From contig WHVD01000145.1 in assembly GCA_015178975.1 (NCBI GenBank), positions 124,001 through 188,000 on the forward strand: a stretch of 64,000 nucleotides of DNA, read 5' to 3'. The position numbers and the translations under genes were made by a program. This document shows positions 48,586 to 59,039 of this stretch, piece after piece. This DNA comes from Hysterangium stoloniferum (lineage: Eukaryota; Basidiomycota; Agaricomycetes; Hysterangiales; Hysterangiaceae). The notes beneath the pieces are model-generated. The model was not told the DNA's origin and made no database searches. It was given only the letters and a program-made list of their open reading frames with translations. Every line of letters starts with the position of its first letter. Position 1 is the stretch's first letter.

Positions 48586-48753
48586 CAGTCAAACCCCTCT
48601 TAACCCATACCCCTCAGTGGACGGCTCAAGGTATGGGTTATGAGGGGTTATGGGTTTTGAGAGGTCTGGTAAAGCAAGTTGGTGGATGGCTTGAGCTATG
48701 GGATACAAGGGGTTATGTGTTATCAGAGGTATGGGTTAAGAGGGGTTCGACTG
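48586..48753. mobile_element. Pogo/Fot1-type MITE, 168 bp
   Basis: Terminal inverted repeats begin CAGTCAAACCCCTCTTAACC on the left and end GGTTAAGAGGGGTTCGACTG on the right, about 29 bp with one or two mismatches; TA lies on both sides (48584-48585 and 48754-48755). CAGT-AACC ends with TA targets are characteristic of pogo-like elements. It encodes no transposase. Confidence 0.8.
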
Positions 48754-48827
48754 TATATGGATAATAATCCAAGGCACGTAGGGATGGTCGAGCGTTTTTC
48801 TGCAACATACCATGTTTGAAGGAAGAC

Positions 48828-49634
48828 CGCATCAGGAGAGTGGGAAGATCGTAAGTATGCCGTCTATATTGTCTAGAGCCATCTAGCTAGCTCGGCTATA
48901 CACACTACTTTCGCGAGATCCCTATTTACTAGTCGGTATAAAAGCTTACTATAGATCTAGGGAGTCTGGTGAGGCTAGGGAGTCTACATAATGGGTGTAG
49001 ACATTCCCAAATCCCTGATGCGGACAGAGCACAAGACGAATCATGCTTAGGCGCGAGCTCCATAATAAATTCATGATTCTGTTCTATTTCCTTCTATCCT
49101 TTCAAAATATACAGTATATATCGACCTTGATACTACGTTCATGGAGACCCTTAACACAATAATCATGACATTCTTAGCAAAGGCTTTCCAGTAGCACTTC
49201 TTTTCCATTACTTTTTACTTCTTACAAGCCTGTTCGGACAGTGTATATATGCTTTGTCACAAAAGACTGAGGCGGTCCCGATAATCGCGGCATTTCTCAT
49301 CCTCTGGTAATGGATAGTTGCTATATACGTGATGTCTAAAGTAGCAGAGTACAAGTCAAGTTGGATTACTTATGGACCCTCCAATGTTCCCTTTACCACA
49401 GCTACCACCCTCTGATCCCCACCACAGTACGCATCAGGGATTTGGGAATGTCTACACCTGTTATGTAGATTCATTAGCTTCCCTAGCCTCCCTAGATCTA
49501 TAGTAAGCGTTTATACCGACTAGTAAATAGGGATCTCGTGAAAGTAGTGTGTCTAACCGAGCTAGCTAGCTCTCCTAGATGGCTCTAGACAATATAGACG
49601 GCATACTTACTGACCTTCCCACTTTCCTGATGCG
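48828..49634. mobile_element. Non-autonomous element with about 200-bp terminal inverted repeats
   Basis: The arms 48828-49025 and about 49430-49634 are inverted copies at about 85-90%. Both contain AAGTATGCCGTCTATATTGT, AGAGCCATCTAG and GGAATGTCTACACC in their orientation. Each arm itself begins and ends with a CGCATCAGG-type sequence. The interior of about 400 bp has no coding potential. Long inverted repeats suggest a fold-back or MULE-like non-autonomous element. Confidence 0.78.
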
Positions 49635-51036
49635 TTGCGGAATTCTGCAGAGTAACCAGTGTCCCCATATGTCGATTCCTTATTCTCGGGGAAGGATTCC
49701 GACTCACCATAATGCACTTTTTCAGCCCGCTTTGAAATTCTTACACAACCAGTGGGCTTCAAGTCGCATACTAAACATGTTATCCTGACTTTCTCATGTC
49801 CTTCCAGACCAGCAATGGCGTACTACGTTCGATCTTAGGTCCTATGCGGCCATTGAGTAACAACCCCAATAGTTTTTCCTCTATCATGATCAATAGGATT
49901 ACATTAAATCTAAAACCCATGGGTGACGGAAACTCACCAAATCTTTGGGGTATCCGCACATTTGAGGCACTTGAGAGCAAGCACGTAACGTGGAGACAGG
50001 ATCCATCAGCTCAACCGGCAACGATATGGAAATGAGAAAAGTTCGATCATATTAGTGAGCAACATCATGTCATGAAGTACTGCAGCATTTTATTCCGAAT
50101 CACTTTATTCACACAGTTTGTAACTTATACCTTTTTCAGCCGACTCTTGGCCCTTGTTGCGACGTGTAGTTATTGTACCTTAGGGCAGCAAACAGGTTGC
50201 GGGGGAACTACCCCTTTGCTGATGTACCATTTCATATGATACCTACACACCTTATAATTTCATTACGACATATATAAGTGACCCAATTCTAACATAATGT
50301 TCCAGGGAGCACATGATAATGATTCGTTCCCCCAACCACCACCACGGGAACTACATAAATATGTCCAGGAATGTCCTTCGGTAGTCATGTTCACCGTAGC
50401 CTTAGCTCGAATATATTTTAAATGTAGGTGCTTACTTGTATATCAGGAGAGTGCTTTTGACAATTCCTTGTCACGAACCCAACAACAAAAAAGAGGTTGA
50501 AACCGTCGAGGCTGCTCTTTGAGTCTCTTGTACTTTAATCATTCGGGCTGAAGCCGCGGTGATAGGACCGGTTATCAGCTGCCCAGTGCCATATCCTTTA
50601 AAATTGACACAGTGCTAGTAGTTCAAATAACAGTGAGTCATGACATTCAGGACATCCCTTAGATTGCCTGATGATTTAATATGAAATGCAGAGACGGTTG
50701 AGTGTGGCTGGCAGGTATATGGAAAATCGGATAGATTAGGGGGTACATAATCAGACGAAGTTGCCTATTTCGTAGAGACACGGCGAAACTTAGGCCTTCT
50801 AAATTAAAATCAATCATATATATGCGACAGATTCTGAATTTCTGACAAGGCTCGAACGTATTCAAATGCATTTAGTATACATGGATTATATACAAAGTCG
50901 TCGGATCGAGGTCCGGTAGGTCGTATAGTCGTCAACCAATAGAGCATCAGCATCATTCCAAGCCAGCAGATAAGAATACCTATATTGAAGATCAAATTCG
51001 ATACTCCACCAGGCTCCAGATCTCCCAAAAATGCAA
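49635..51036. other. Gene-poor spacer
   Basis: Only short open frames on either strand. The last 150 bp is 3' flank of the minus-strand GH16 gene. I see nothing else. Confidence 0.4.
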
Positions 51037-52223
51037 TTATTGATAGTATTTCAGAGATTTAATCTCGAAATATGCATCATTGAAAGCGCCTGGGTCATGT
51101 TGGACATAGTTTACACAAGCCTGAGGACCGCCATCAAATACATTGCCTGCCCAAGTGCCGCAAAGTTCGACTACGTTATAGATCAGCATCAATCACACCT
51201 ATGCGGTTATAAAACAAACTATCACTCACTGTTAAACACGATTGATTGGGGTCCAAATGCTTGATCAATATCACAATTGCTGGAGTCAAGATTGGTGACA
51301 GGTCGTCCCCAACCCTGTGGGTTAGGTTTCCCATGAGATATATCCGTGGGGATCGAGTCACGGTTGAAGTGCCATGTCTGAAAAGTTGGTAAGGAGATAA
51401 TTCGTGTGATTTAGGAAAACAGATACCTTAATATGGCTCGATGTCCACTCCATTGCCCAAACCCCTCCACCAACATCATTAGCTCCATTCCCATACGAGC
51501 TACCACTTGGATCCGTATTCCCACACGTCTCGTCGTTATTTTCCAAGGCATTGCAGTCCGTTCCAAACTGCGTATTTAGACTTCCAGATTGAGACGTCCC
51601 GGTATCATAACTGCAGACACCTGGCCCAGTATGGTACGACACCGTATTGTGGACGTTATTGTTTACGCCTTCGATGAGGTCGATTTCGCCCGAGTATGGC
51701 CAATTTCCGTCGGCACCACTAAGCCAGAATGCGGGCCAAGTGCCGTGGCCATAGGGTAGATGAACGGCATCGAGGATGAGGAGACCATGATGGATGGAAC
51801 TCTGGGAAGAGATACGGACTGAGGGGCGTAACCCGTCACCACCATAGCTGTGTGTGGAATCCACTGAAAGTCCTATGGCCGCTATTAACATCTTGCAACA
51901 TGTGGTAGGTATGGGTTGATTAATTACCAAAATGGCCATCACCATTCACCCAGACAAGCCCTTGACTTTGAGCAGCGGACCGCGGCATATAATATGCTGC
52001 AGATGGGGCGGAACCGCTACCTGTAGGATCATTCGCATTCCCATCATCCCAGAAATCGAAATCATTCATGAAGTCTGGCCATAGCCGTCGCAAAGAGATT
52101 CCTTTCACTCATTGAATGGGATGTAGACTCACCTTCACCCGTATAAGAGCGCGAAAGACTGTAAGCTTTTCCAAGGGTGATGGTTGACAAGACCCAGGCA
52201 GCACTAACAGCCAAAGAAACCAT
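51037..52223 (-). CDS. Secreted GH16 endo-beta-1,3(4)-glucanase, 5 exons
   Basis: A glycoside hydrolase family 16 enzyme acting on beta-1,3 and mixed-linked glucans of fungal or plant cell walls. Exons on the minus strand: 52223-52133, 52074-51928, 51872-51427, 51377-51230, 51170-51037; 322 codons, 321 aa. The N-terminus MVSLAVSAAWVLSTITLGKA is a clear signal peptide. The catalytic motif is GEIDLIEG (E-I-D-x-x-E: nucleophile and acid/base), preceded by HGTWPAFWLSG. HNTVSYHTGPGVC and CDIDQAFGPQSIVFN are also typical of the basidiomycete laminarinase-like subgroup. The stop is TAA at 51037-51039. Domain is complete; no carbohydrate-binding module and no GPI signal are visible. Confidence 0.94.
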
Positions 52224-54272
52224 ACTGAGAGAAGTTTCGAATGCCTTGGGAATGTTTTTTGGTTAATTTTGAACCAAAAAATGGCTTTGTTATATATTGA
52301 GCAACCAAAAGGAAGTAAGGAATCGTACTAGTAGTACAATGAAGATGCCAGACAGAGAATCGAAGCAATATAAGTAGCCACACTAAAATGATTTAATAAA
52401 TGCCACATTGACAAATATGGGAAAAAAAAAGGTCATATGCTCTAGGCCGTCGGAACACTAAAAATGACTGAACATATACCTCGTGCCCTTCACGAATTAA
52501 ACCAATGCTGCAATGACCCCACGACCATCGGCAACTTGACGTCTGGCAACAGAATCCATGCAAGCATGGTGTTTGAATTGGATGACATCGAAGGCCTTCT
52601 ACTTGTGCCTAAATGAAGTACAGACCAACACTACCGAGCACAGGCGTTCCATCTTATAGTTGGCGGCAGTGTGATCGGGAACTTCCACTTTAGGAGAAAT
52701 TTCTCATTTAAAAGATTGCTTTGAAGGTTTTCAGTTCAGGGGTATCTTTTATACATATGGCGGGAAAATGGATCGAAAACCCTCCGAACAACTGGGACTA
52801 CAATCATTCAACAATGGAGCGGCCACTGAGAGACCACTACTGTTGTATAAGCAAAATGGCTGATGTAAAAAGGATGTGATTCTTTATTCCTAGTAAAAAT
52901 GCTCCTGTTGACGAAACGATGGGCTAGATGATTATCATCACTCTCAAAATTGGCAGCAAGAGTTATATAAATTTTTCGTAACCAAAATTGGCCATATATG
53001 GACAAAAGCGGTAATTACCAGTCAAATTGGCGTGCTAAGGTCTCTAAAATGTGTATGTGTGAATTATAGTGCTTGGGACGGAAGGCCTTCCTTGAAGTGG
53101 CGCCGATTGATATGCTTCTATTCATCTGATCACGGTCAAGGTCATTCTGCAGCACCTTTCCAGCGCCTTCCTTTGCGAGACATTGGGAAACGGAGGGATG
53201 GGGACTCTCGTATTTCAAATAAAGCACCTTACACTGCAGCTGATATACTAAAATTCAACCCTAAGTACTGTGAGCAAGCGCATCAAAAAAATTCTTTTTC
53301 GCTGGTAACTTTGGCACTGTCCAAAATAGGCGGTGACTAAGCGGCCCCCTATGACACATGAACACGAGGGTTAGAACATTCCACAAGACATTCTGAATTA
53401 ATATGCCCCATGTATGGTTTTGAATTAGGGGGTGAGCTTCCAGAAGGAAGGCAGATCTATTTCTAATATGGGGTTCTTCTGTTACTGACGTCATACTGTC
53501 CGGACGAGTTATATCACTTCGCTTGGTTTCGCCTCGCATATTTCCAGCCGCTGCTGTAACGTTGTGGGAGGACTGTCAGCAGTCAGGAACGATAGGATCA
53601 CAGTTCAGAGTATCTCGACTTTCAAGGTGTCAGTTCGACCATCACATAGTCATTAGTTTTACAGTCTTATTACTGAACATAGCTCATCTAAATCAATTGT
53701 AGGTCTTCACTATCATACGGCGTTTCGATTGTAATCTTGAGGTTCGATGACAAATCATCCAAATCAGGGTATGCAAGACGAAGGCGTATTGTTTGGGTGA
53801 ACGGTTTTTTCGAGGTTATGCACTTTACGGACAGGAAAAATACTGTGTTTTGCTTGTTGTCCAATCATCTGATAATTTTACGCTGAACCACAAAAGTGAC
53901 ACTGCACGTTACAGTGTTCCTCAAAACCCTTGTCCGCACCAGTTTCGTGGTTGGCCTTGATTTGAACCATTTTGAAAAGCGAAGTGAGTTATTTAGGGCC
54001 GTAGATTTGGCTTCATATCTATGGTTGCCTTTTCCGCTGAACTGGATATGTGGGCCATTGAAGTTATTTGTAGTTCTAATAGGAACTCCTAGTGAGTGAA
54101 GACTTCACTAATTATACATATATTGATATCTACCTAATAGGAACTACAGGTAGGATGAGAAAATCAACATTAATAACTTCTAAGGAAACTTTGCATACCT
54201 CTTAGTTGAGTGACAACTTCACTAAAAGGTTTTGCTCTGGATTAGATTACTATCTAGAGTTGTACACATGAC
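52224..54272. other. Intergenic region between GH16 and the mariner cluster
   Basis: AT-rich; open frames up to about 100 codons without motifs. The GH16 promoter lies in the first few hundred bases. I see no gene. Confidence 0.4.
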
Positions 54273-54477
54273 CACAGTGAGGGACAAAACCCTTTCAATG
54301 ATTTTTAGTTGTGCAAAGATTCTTGAATAACTCAAGAACCACTGTAGACACAGACCTGAAATTTGGTGGTTGGTTAAGTCTTATGCCCCTTAAAATATTA
54401 ATGATATAAGCATTAATATTTCCCATGCTATAAACAAAATACTAATAAAATCACATTGAAAGAGTTTTATCCCTGGT
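54273..54477. mobile_element. mariner-related MITE, copy 1
   Basis: Ends are GTGAGGGACAAAACCCTTTC and (inverted) CCAGGGATAAAACTCTTTCA. Its internal sequence (TTGTGCAAAGATTCTTGAAT, ACCACTGTAG) recurs inverted at 57630-57845, with about 85% identity. Non-coding. Confidence 0.78.
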
Positions 54478-54493
54478 ATAAAAAGAACACAAA

Positions 54494-56010
54494 TCAAACA
54501 ATATAGTACTTGGTATAGCCTTCCTTGGCCTTCAAAACAGCCTCAACCCTTCTAGGCATACTCGCTATCAAGTTCTGACAAGTAGAGGCAAGGATCTTCT
54601 CCCACTCTGTCTGGACCTTCTCCCACTCTGTCTGGACCTTCTCCCGCTCTGTCTGGACCTTCTCCCGCTCTGTCTGGACCTTCTCCCACTCTGTCTGGAC
54701 CTTCTCCCGCTCTGTCTGGACCTTCTCCCGCTCTGTCTGGACCTTCTCCCGCTCTGTCTGGACCTTCTCCTGCTCTGTCTGGACCTTCTCCTGCTCTGTC
54801 TGGACCTTCTCCTGCTCTGTCTGGACCTTCTCCTGCTCTGTCTGGACCTTCTCCTGCTCTGTCTGGACCTTCTCCTGCTCTGTCTGGACCTTCTCCTGCT
54901 CTGTCTGGACCTTCTCCTGCTCTGTCTGGACCTTCTCCTGCTCTGTCTGGACCTTCTCCTGCTCTGTCTGGACCTTCTCCTGCTCTGTCTGGACCTTCTC
55001 CTGCTCTGTCTGGACCTTCTCCTGCTCTGTCTGGACCTTCTCCTGCTCTGTCTGGACCTTCTCCTGCTCTGTCTGGACCTTCTCCCACAACTCATGAATA
55101 CTCTTGGGTGCCACTTCATACTCTCCCAACCTCTTTTTGGGATAATACCAGAGGTGTTCAATTGGATTAGGGTAAGCAGACTGAGGTGGCCATACCATGA
55201 CTACAAATCCATTGTCTTTAAACCAATTGGTGGCCTTCTTGCTCTTGTATTTGGGATCATTGTCTTGCTGAAAGACCACATCTTCTGTGTTCTTGCCATA
55301 ATACTCCATGGTTGCTTGAAGTTTATCTTCCAGAATGCTAACATAAAGGTCAGCATCCATCCTTCCATCAATCTTGGTGGAATATCCTAGTCCTTCCCAC
55401 AATATACAGCCCCACAACATTAGATTTCCTCCTCCAAACTTGACTGTATCCTCAACCAGCCTATCACTGAGTCCCTCTCCTGCCCCTTTCTACACCTACT
55501 TCCTCCCATCTGACCCCAATTGATTGATTTTTGTTTCATCTGACCAAACAAACAACCCTCTTCCAATCATCCACAGTCCAGTCCTTGTGTGCCAGAGCAA
55601 AGTCCATCTTTGTCTTCCTATGCCTCTTAGTGAGTAAAGGCGTTTTTCTCTTCACCATAGCCCTCATTCCAGCCTTCTTGAGTGCTCTATGAACAGTCTT
55701 CACTGAAATGGACTCTCCAGTTATATTTTGAAGGATTTTGGTAACCTTAGTGGCATGTTCTGCCTTCTGAGAAGTGATTTGTTGGATGGAATAATGAATA
55801 TATGAGGGAGAAAGCTTGCATGGACAGCCACCAGGTGCTTTGGGAAGTGATGGGCAATGGGTAAAGTAAATTCTGGATATCGTGGACAGGCCTCTGCCAG
55901 TGATTGCAGAGATCTGAGAAGCAGACTTGCCCTTATTGAGAAAAGTGAGAATGTGGCTAACCTGAGCAGGAGTAAGAGCTTTTATGGTGTAGAATATTGA
56001 GTTGTGGGGA
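54494..56010 (-). mobile_element. Tc1/mariner transposase, nearly complete but broken
   Basis: Reading the minus strand: an HTH region (KALTPAQVSHILTFLNKGKS and following, with VSRIYFTHCP-like second helix), then CSDETKIN, a frame break at about 55490 (a stop just after GSDGRK), then LWGCILWEGLGYSTKIDGRM, VVFQQDNDPKYKSKKA (second catalytic Asp), YPNPIEHLW (DDE/D third acid region) and NLIASMPRRVEAVLKAKEG to the end. The C-terminal part is open for 308 codons because it contains an in-frame repeat array (54600-55086). Confidence 0.85.
54600..55086 (-). repeat. 21-bp minisatellite inside the transposase (EKVQTEQ repeats)
   Basis: About 23 head-to-tail copies of a 21-bp unit (on the plus strand, TCTGGACCTTCTCCTGCTCTG type). 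The unit encodes EKVQTE followed by Q, R or W. The variants are ordered: W and R forms toward the C-terminal end, then an uninterrupted block of identical Q forms. In a normal transposase one such heptad (LWEKVQTEWEKI) occupies this position, so the array grew from a single ancestral codon block. Confidence 0.93.
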
Positions 56011-56038
56011 TGTTGTTGAACTAGAAAGTGAATTGCTA

Positions 56039-56254
56039 CAGTGACTCAAAAAACCCTTCCAATGTTTGGTACTTCAGATGTATATCCTTGATAACTCAGA
56101 GGAGAAAATTGCAAAAATATCGAATATATTTATAAATATGCTCTATCATATCTAGATTGTTGAAATACAATGCCATTACATAAGCTCCAAATACAGAAAT
56201 ACTACAAATATATATATACAGGAGACTCATTGGAAGGGTTTTTTGGCTGACAAC
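56039..56254. mobile_element. mariner-type MITE, 216 bp
   Basis: Inverted termini CAGTGACTCAAAAAACCCTT on the left and AAGGGTTTTTTGGCTGAC on the right. The interior is AT-rich. A related right half recurs next to 56740, so the cluster has been built by repeated insertions. Confidence 0.7.
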
Positions 56255-56285
56255 TCTGACCCACAAAACTACTAATATTCAGTAC

Positions 56286-56740
56286 TTAGTATGGCTATCC
56301 TTTGCCTTCAACACACCTGCAACCCTTCAAGGCATACTCTCAATCAAATTCTGACACACCTCTACATCAATCTTGTTCTCTTCTCCTCCACCCTCTCCCA
56401 CAACTCCAGTATCCCTTATCCTCCTCTTTTTATGACCCCACAAGTATTCAATGGGGTTGAGGTCTGGAAACTGTGCTGGCCATGGGAGGACATTAAAATA
56501 ATTATCTTGAAACCAAGTCTGGGCCTTCTTGCAGGTGTGTTCAGGGTTATGATCTTGCTGAAAGATGACATTACCCACATATTTTCCATAATAGTTGAGG
56601 CTGGCTTGAAGGTTCTCCTCCATAATATTGAGAGAAAGGTACCTATCCATCCTCTTATCTATCTTGAAAGAATACCCAGGTCCTTCCCACAACATGTAGC
56701 CCCATAATATCACAAATCCTTCTCCAAACCTCACAAAAAG
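56286..56740 (-). mobile_element. Second Tc1/mariner transposase fragment (DDE half)
   Basis: Minus strand: LWGYMLWEGPGYSFKIDKRM, VIFQQDHNPEHTCKKAQTW, QFPDLNPIEYLWGHKKRR and CQNLIESMP. It belongs to another family than the copy at 54494 (about 50% similar by eye). The N-terminal half is missing. Confidence 0.85.
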
Positions 56741-56804
56741 TCCCTTCCAATGAGTCTCCTATATATAAATATTTGTAGTATTTCCATATTTGGATGTTGT
56801 TAAA

Positions 56805-57524
56805 TGTTAAGAACTGGAAACTGACTAATGTCGGTGGCCGACAGGGACCGATCGGAAGGACTTGGCTTCAGCTTATGTGCTGCGCCCTCGCAAATATCCA
56901 TAGGATGTCCTTAAATTTTGGGCGGGCGAAGACTAATCCTAGTGAGTACCTTTCGGCGTGATACCGATCGGAATCGAAGGACAAGTCGAGCGTCGGGCCA
57001 AGGGGTCGGGGCTGGGAGTGGGCGAGCGCACGCGAAGGCGGATGGGGGGATTCTTAGTATGAGACTGATACAGGCGTATGAGGGTATTCTGAGTCGATAT
57101 TCTGATTGCCTAGTAACTACAACTATAGCGGGTTCATATACAAGTAACAGGCGTCTGGAAAATACTAATGGGGAGAAGGGCGGAACACGGCATTAACAAT
57201 AAGCTTGACTAGGAACGGGAAGTTTATGATTAGTTCGGAGGCCGATGATAACCGAGAGCGGGATTACGATAAAAGGAAATAGTTCAAGGACTACAAATAT
57301 AGATAGACATATGCGAAACATAAGATTGAACGGATCAACATAATAAAGGGGACGTATCAAAGTTTGACCAGACAATACAAGTTGTTTTGACGTGGGCGTA
57401 AACGGAATTTGATCTTCGCGAAAACATTCGTCAGCTTTGGGGCCGATGGTTTCCGAGAGGGTGACTTGTCGTTGACAAGTGGCGATAACCTCGGGACCGA
57501 TAGGGTTGCGACACGGTCGTAACA
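56805..57524 (-). mobile_element. Solo LTR (family 2), copy 2; TSD TTAAA
   Basis: 720 bp; on the minus strand it begins TGTTACGACC and ends TTCTTAACA. TTAAA stands on both sides (56800-56804 and 57525-57529). It aligns with the family-2 LTR at 34734-35467, for example GACAGGGACCGATCGGAAGG and GTCGCAACC near the ends. It is inserted within the mariner-derived cluster. Confidence 0.92.
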
Positions 57525-57629
57525 TTAAACTAGAAAGTGAACAGCTATATATATATCTAATTTTGACAGGTCACATGATTAAACAAAACCTTATTTGCAG
57601 ATAATCAATAAGGATTTGTGCTAATCATG

Positions 57630-57845
57630 TGACTGGGACAAAACCCTTCCAATGTGATTTTATTATTATTTTATTTATAGCATGGGAAATACTAATGGTT
57701 ATGTTAAAATATTTTAAGGGTATATAGATAACATATAGACCTAACCACCTGCCAAATTTCAGGTCTGTAGCTACAGTGGTTCTTGAGTTATTCAAGAATC
57801 TTTGCACAACTAAAAATCATTGGAAGGGTTTTGTCTTTCACTGTA
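57630..57845. mobile_element. mariner-related MITE, copy 2 (inverted relative to copy 1)
   Basis: Termini GGGACAAAACCCTTCCAATG and CATTGGAAGGGTTTTGTC. It is the inverted counterpart of 54273-54477, so the two flank the 3-kb mariner and LTR cluster. Confidence 0.78.
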
Positions 57846-58300
57846 TACAGGTGATCCAACAATATGACATGTTCTTTTCCAGCTAGTAGGGTTGGGAAAC
57901 CCACTGGGCACTGAATCTTACCCTATAAGCATTTATCTCTTTTTTTACAGGATGACCTATATCAACTGGACTCTAACCAGGTATCCTTGGCCCTCTATGT
58001 TGAGGAACAAAGACACCACACAGATTCCCTTTGTTCTTATATGTATGTATCACATGACATGTACTTAGTGATTGTTCATTTCATGTATATACAATATGTA
58101 CTTTGGTTAGGGTGGAGTTACAGTAGATAACAACATGTAAACAGTGAACTGTACCAATGACAATAGGGACTACTTTTTAACAGGTTATGGGCCTATTGTG
58201 TTAACATCCCTTTACTACATCCAAGTTTTTTTTTCCATTTTGCCACTTTTCTTCCTGACATCCCCACCTTGTCTCCTAATCACTGCCTGCAATGTTATCA
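57846..58300. other. Leader region of the copia element
   Basis: No gene. The sequence ending TTTAACA at about 58181, followed by GGTTATGGGCC, looks like an LTR 3' end plus primer-binding region, because a similar join precedes the gag remnant at 33973. The LTR's 5' end could not be found. Confidence 0.4.
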
Positions 58301-59020
58301 GTTTCTTATGTCCCATCAGTTTCTTATGTCCCATCAGTTTCTTATGTCCCATCAGTTTCTTATGTCCCATCAGTTTCTTATGTCCCATCAGTTTCTTATG
58401 TCCCATCAGTTTCTTATGTCCCATCAGTTTCTTATGTCCCATCAGTTTCTTATGTCCCATCAGTTTCTTATGTCCCATCAGTTTCTTATGTCCCATCAGT
58501 TTCTTATGTCCCATCAGTTTCTTATGTCCCATCAGTTTCTTATGTCCCATCAGTTTCTTATGTCCCATCAGTTTCTTATGTCCCATCAGTTTCTTATGTC
58601 CCATCAGTTTCTTATGTCCCATCAGTTTCTTATGTCCCATCAGTTTCTTATGTCCCATCAGTTTCTTATGTCCCATCAGTTTCTTATGTCCCATCAGTTT
58701 CTTATGTCCCATCAGTTTCTTATGTCCCATCAGTTTCTTATGTCCCATCAGTTTCTTATGTCCCATCAGTTTCTTATGTCCCATCAGTTTCTTATGTCCC
58801 ATCAGTTTCTTATGTCCCATCAGTTTCTTATGTCCCATCAGTTTCTTATGTCCCATCAGTTTCTTATGTCCCATCAGTTTCTTATGTCCCATCAGTTTCT
58901 TATGTCCCATCAGTTTCTTATGTCCCATCAGTTTCTTATGTCCCATCAGTTTCTTATGTCCCATCAGTTTCTTATGTCCCATCAGTTTCTTATGTCCCAT
59001 CAGTTTCTTATGTCCCATCA
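58301..59020. repeat. 18-bp minisatellite, exactly 40 perfect copies
   Basis: The unit GTTTCTTATGTCCCATCA is repeated head to tail from 58301 to 59020; 720/18 = 40. Every third line of sequence is identical and I found no variant base. Because 18 is a multiple of three, frames on both strands stay open (SVSYVP repeats on the plus strand), so the apparent 270-codon frames are by-products. The array lies just 5' of, or within, the gag start of the copia element. Confidence 0.97.
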
Positions 59021-59039
59021 GTCCTCTCCTGTGAACATC

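Noticed and set aside
54552-55161. Second and third long frames (GEGPDRA and RRSRQS repeats) over the mariner array
   Set aside because: Shadow frames of the 21-bp repeat; only the EKVQTEQ frame continues into transposase sequence on both sides.
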